From: Thermoleophilaceae bacterium
GTDB lineage: Bacteria; Actinomycetota; Thermoleophilia; Solirubrobacterales; Thermoleophilaceae
Length of the DNA stretch: 6,397 nt
Assembly (NCBI GenBank): GCA_013696425.1
Contig: JACCYP010000134.1
Coordinates: forward strand, 1-6,397
Direction: 5' to 3'
Made by a program: the position numbers and the translations under genes. The first letter of the stretch is position 1, and each line of letters opens with the position of its first letter. The notes beneath the pieces were generated by a model that was given only the letters and a program-made list of their open reading frames with translations, was not told the origin of the DNA and did not search any database. Positions 3,988-6,397 of the stretch are shown here, in pieces.

Positions 3988-6099
3988 CTACGCCGGGATC
4001 GGGTCGAGATCGGGGCCGAACTTTGCCGCGGCCGCGTCGCGCAGCAGCACGTGATCGGCGGCCTCGAGGCGCGGGTCCTCGGCTATCAGCGCGAGTGCGT
4101 GGGTGCGCGCGCGGTCGAGCAACACCTCGTCCTCGGGCAGGCGCGCCACGGCCAGCTCGGCGAGGCCGTGCTGGCGGGTACCGAGCACCTCGCCGTAACC
4201 GCGCAGCTCGAGGTCGATCTCCGCGAGGCGGAAGCCGTCGCGCTCCTCGGCGATCGCCTTCAGGCGCGGCAGCTTGGGATCGCCGAACAGGATGCACACC
4301 GACGCGTGCTCGCCGCGCCCGATCCGCCCCCGCAGCTGGTGCAGCTGCGAGAGCCCGTAGCGCTCGGCGGCCTCGATCAGCATCACCGTGGCGTTCGGCA
4401 CGTCGATGCCGACCTCGATCACGCTGGTGGCCACGAGCACGTCCGCCTCGCCCGAGGCGAAGCTCTCCATCGCCTCCTGCTTGGCCCTCGTCTTCATCTG
4501 CCCGTGGATGAGCGCCACGCGCTGGTCGCGGAACTCGCTCTTCGCCAGGCGCTCGGCCTCGGCGGTGGCGGCCTTGGCCTGCAGCGTCTCGGACTCCGAC
4601 ACGAGCGGGCACACCACGAAGCACTGGCGCCCCTCGGCGATCTCCTCGCGGATGCGCTCGTAGGCGCGCTCGCGTGCGCGGGCGCCGTCCACCACGAAGG
4701 TCTCGACCGGCTTGCGCCCGGCGGGGAGCTCCTTGAGCGTGGTGGCGTCGAGATCGCCGTAGGCGGTGAGGTAGAGCGTGCGCGGGATCGGCGTGGCCGT
4801 CATGTGCAGCCCGTGGGGTACGAGCCCGTCTCCCGCCTTCGCGTCGAGCGCGGCGCGCTGGCGTACTCCGAAGCGGTGCTGCTCGTCCACCACCACGAGG
4901 CCCAGTGCGCGGAACTCGACCGCGGGCTCGATCAGCGCGTGCGTACCCACCACCAAGGACAGCTCGCCGCTCGCGAGCTTGCCGAGGATCTCCTTGCGCC
5001 GGGCGGCCGGCGTCGACCCTGTGAGCAGCGCCACCGGCACGTGGCCGCCGAGCAGGCGGTCGAGCGTGATGAGGTGCTGCTCGGCGAGCGTCTCGGTGGG
5101 GGCCATGAAGACCGCCTGGCGCCCCGCCTCGAGCGTGCGGAGCATCGAGTGGAGCGCCACCGCCGTCTTGCCCGAGCCCACCTCCCCCATCAGCAGCCGC
5201 TGCATCGGCCGCTCGCCCGCGATGTCGGCATCGATCTCGGCGAAGGCCTTGCGCTGGTCGTCGGTGGGCGTGAAGGGCAGCGTCTCGAGCCAGGGCTCGA
5301 CAAGCTCGCCAGTGGCCTCGAGCGCCGCGGCGCGGGCGCCCTCCTCGTCGTGCTCGGTCTCGGGGAAATGCATCGCGGCGACTGCGGCCGCGCGGTCCGG
5401 CAGCACCTCGCGGGCACGCAGGCGCGCGGGCAGCGGCTCGACCACATCGCCCACGAGCGCGCGCTGCTCGTGCACGAGCTCGCGGATCCGCTTGGGGAAG
5501 ATCCCGTCGGTGGCCGGGTACACGGGCGCGAGCCCGGTGCTCGAGAGGTCGGCGGCGGACGGGCTCGTGACCTTCTCGAACTCCGTCACGCGGAAGCGGT
5601 TCTTGCCCTCGTACTTCCCGTGCAGCACCGCCACCGAGCCGGCCGGCAGGGCGCTGAGCACCGAGTACTGGTTGAACCAGACCGCCTTGGTCACGCCGGT
5701 CTCGTCGCCGACCGTGGCCTCGATGATCGTCAACCGGCGGCGGCGGGTTGGGCGCTTCTTCATGCTCCGCACCTCGGCGAGGATCGTGGCGTCCTCCCCC
5801 GGCACGAGCTCGATGATGTCCTTGCGCTCGCGCCGGTCCTCGTGGCGGAACGGGAAATGCTCGAGCAGGTCGCCGCGGGTGGCGATGCCGAGGCTGCGCA
5901 GGCCCTTCTGCGCCTGCGCCGGCTTTATCTCCGGCAGCGCCTCGGCCAGGCGGCTCGGCCGGGGAAGCGAGCGCAGGGGCGCATCACGGAGCTCCTCGGG
6001 CGAGAGCTCGTCATCGGAGGCGAAACGGCGTGCGATGTACGGAGATTCGGGCGCGGCGCGGACGGCGGTCGTCGCTATTCCGCCGCCACGAGCCACCAC
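3988..6099 (-). CDS. recG: ATP-dependent DNA helicase RecG
   Basis: RecG remodels stalled replication forks and Holliday junctions by branch migration. With the GTG at 6099 the protein has 703 residues. The N-terminal wedge/OB region includes KGLRSLGIATRGDLLEHFP near 65-83, LTIIEATVGDETG and AVWFNQ. Helicase motifs follow in order: GEVGSGKT (305-312), APTETLAEQH (333-342), DEQH (405-408), TATPIPR (434-440), HGQM (532-535), ATSVIEVGIDVPNAT (557-571) and QLRGRIGRG (588-596). The C-terminal RecG domain has GFRLAEIDLELRGYGEVLGTRQHG (622-645). The start is uncertain: no ATG exists near the N terminus, so tandem GTGs at 6099 and 6096 are the best candidates, overlapping the upstream gene by about 20-25 bases. 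Between MHFPETEHDEEGAR and LETLPFTPTDDQ the usual Arg-rich, F-E-E-L-LLQ-type helix of about 25 residues is absent (around 5300-5360), although all helicase motifs remain. rsmD follows after 2 bases. Confidence 0.96.
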   Translation of the reverse strand: MVARGGGIATTAVRAAPESPYIARRFASDDELSPEELRDAPLRSLPRPSRLAEALPEIKPAQAQKGLRSLGIATRGDLLEHFPFRHEDRRERKDIIELVPGEDATILAEVRSMKKRPTRRRRLTIIEATVGDETGVTKAVWFNQYSVLSALPAGSVAVLHGKYEGKNRFRVTEFEKVTSPSAADLSSTGLAPVYPATDGIFPKRIRELVHEQRALVGDVVEPLPARLRAREVLPDRAAAVAAMHFPETEHDEEGARAAALEATGELVEPWLETLPFTPTDDQRKAFAEIDADIAGERPMQRLLMGEVGSGKTAVALHSMLRTLEAGRQAVFMAPTETLAEQHLITLDRLLGGHVPVALLTGSTPAARRKEILGKLASGELSLVVGTHALIEPAVEFRALGLVVVDEQHRFGVRQRAALDAKAGDGLVPHGLHMTATPIPRTLYLTAYGDLDATTLKELPAGRKPVETFVVDGARARERAYERIREEIAEGRQCFVVCPLVSESETLQAKAATAEAERLAKSEFRDQRVALIHGQMKTRAKQEAMESFASGEADVLVATSVIEVGIDVPNATVMLIEAAERYGLSQLHQLRGRIGRGEHASVCILFGDPKLPRLKAIAEERDGFRLAEIDLELRGYGEVLGTRQHGLAELAVARLPEDEVLLDRARTHALALIAEDPRLEAADHVLLRDAAAAKFGPDLDPIPA

Positions 6100-6397
6100 C
6101 AGGCGGCCTGGCCGCCCTCGTGGAGCTCGATCTCGGCGCCCTCCGGCACCAGCGCCTCGACCTGATCGGGCGCAAGCGGCGCGCCCTCCCCGGCGATACA
6201 CGTGAGCAGCTCGGCCTCCTCGCCGAGGCTCGCGAGCACCTCGCGCAGGACCTTCTCGGGCTCGCCCCAGGAGACGAGCTCCTCGCCCGCGTAGCCCACG
6301 GCCTCGCCGGCGGCGAAACGCCCCTGGCCGTCGTCGCGGGCGGCGCGGGCCACGCCGCCGGTCACGACGCCCTCCAGCGCGCCGCCCAGCGCGTCGG
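6075..6397 (-). CDS. DAK2/YloV (FakA-like) family protein, C-terminal 106 residues (5' end beyond window)
   Basis: The frame is open from the window edge to the TAG at 6075-6077. It begins DALGGALEGVVTGGVARAARDD, continues with an AAGEAVGYAGEELVSWG segment and EKVLREVLASLGEEAELLTCIAGEGAP, and ends with a VEALVPEGAEIELHEGGQAAWWWLVAAE stretch. This matches the C-terminal module of DAK2-domain proteins of the YloV/FakA type: a V-TG-VT-A-RD start, a D/E-A-L-T---G--- strand-helix repeat, and a V-V--GGQ--Y--L-ax-E ending. The upstream DAK2/kinase domain is outside the window. FakA phosphorylates fatty acids held by FakB proteins, giving acyl-phosphate. That links it functionally to plsX at the other end of the window, but the catalytic part cannot be checked here. 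In many Gram-positive genomes yloV directly precedes recG, as here. An apparent start at 6365 is internal to the frame. Confidence 0.85.
   Translation of the reverse strand, partial: DALGGALEGVVTGGVARAARDDGQGRFAAGEAVGYAGEELVSWGEPEKVLREVLASLGEEAELLTCIAGEGAPLAPDQVEALVPEGAEIELHEGGQAAWWWLVAAE

Noticed and set aside
3986..4624. N-terminal extension of rsmD into the recG region (382-codon frame)
   Set aside because: The extra part is Arg/Ala low-complexity shadow of recG. The conserved RsmD N terminus starts at the GTG at 3985.
4051..6165. A 704-codon open frame on the plus strand opposite recG
   Set aside because: It is fully antisense to a clear RecG and rich in Leu, Arg, His and Gly. This is the usual shadow frame in GC-rich DNA and has no family motifs.
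1..6397. CRISPR arrays, tRNA or rRNA genes, insertion sequences, replication origins
   Set aside because: No regularly spaced repeats, cloverleaf or rRNA segments, transposase motifs or origin-like repeats were recognised on either strand.

Overview
This is a GC-rich window, about 70% G+C, from a high-GC actinobacterium. The best fit is class Thermoleophilia (Solirubrobacterales or Gaiellales type). That placement is an inference from the gene order, the GTG starts and the style of the protein sequences; there is no rRNA or marker search behind it.

Almost all genes lie on the minus strand and form a housekeeping cluster read from position 6397 towards 1. It starts with the C-terminal end of a DAK2/YloV-type (FakA-like) protein (6075 to the window edge). 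Next come recG (3988-6099), rsmD (3476-3985), coaD (2974-3483) and a SepIVA/DivIVA-like coiled-coil gene (2498-2959). After an interruption come yceD/DUF177 (1265-1771), rpmF (623-820) and plsX (1-609, which runs off the window). The first five genes overlap or sit within 14 bases of each other, which suggests one transcript with coupled translation. Their roles are branch migration in DNA repair, 16S rRNA methylation, CoA synthesis, septation or envelope growth, rRNA/ribosome assembly, ribosomal protein bL32, and phospholipid/fatty-acid entry. PlsX and the FakA-like protein both handle acyl-phosphate.

Two pieces break up this core. The first is a plus-strand toxin-antitoxin pair (Phd/YefM antitoxin 1844-2107, VapC PIN toxin 2104-2493). 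It sits between the SepIVA-like gene and yceD, diverges from yceD, and converges on the SepIVA-like gene with only 4 bases between stop codons. An operator-like palindrome covers its start. The second is a 445-base stretch between yceD and rpmF (821-1264). It holds the decayed C-terminal remnant of a secreted or surface protein with an internal stop, bounded by inverted repeats.

I see no previously undescribed multi-gene system. The points most worth checking are an apparent in-frame loss of a conserved helix in RecG, a strong hairpin directly in front of rpmF, the overlapping hairpins after yceD, and the effect of the toxin-antitoxin insertion on the operon.
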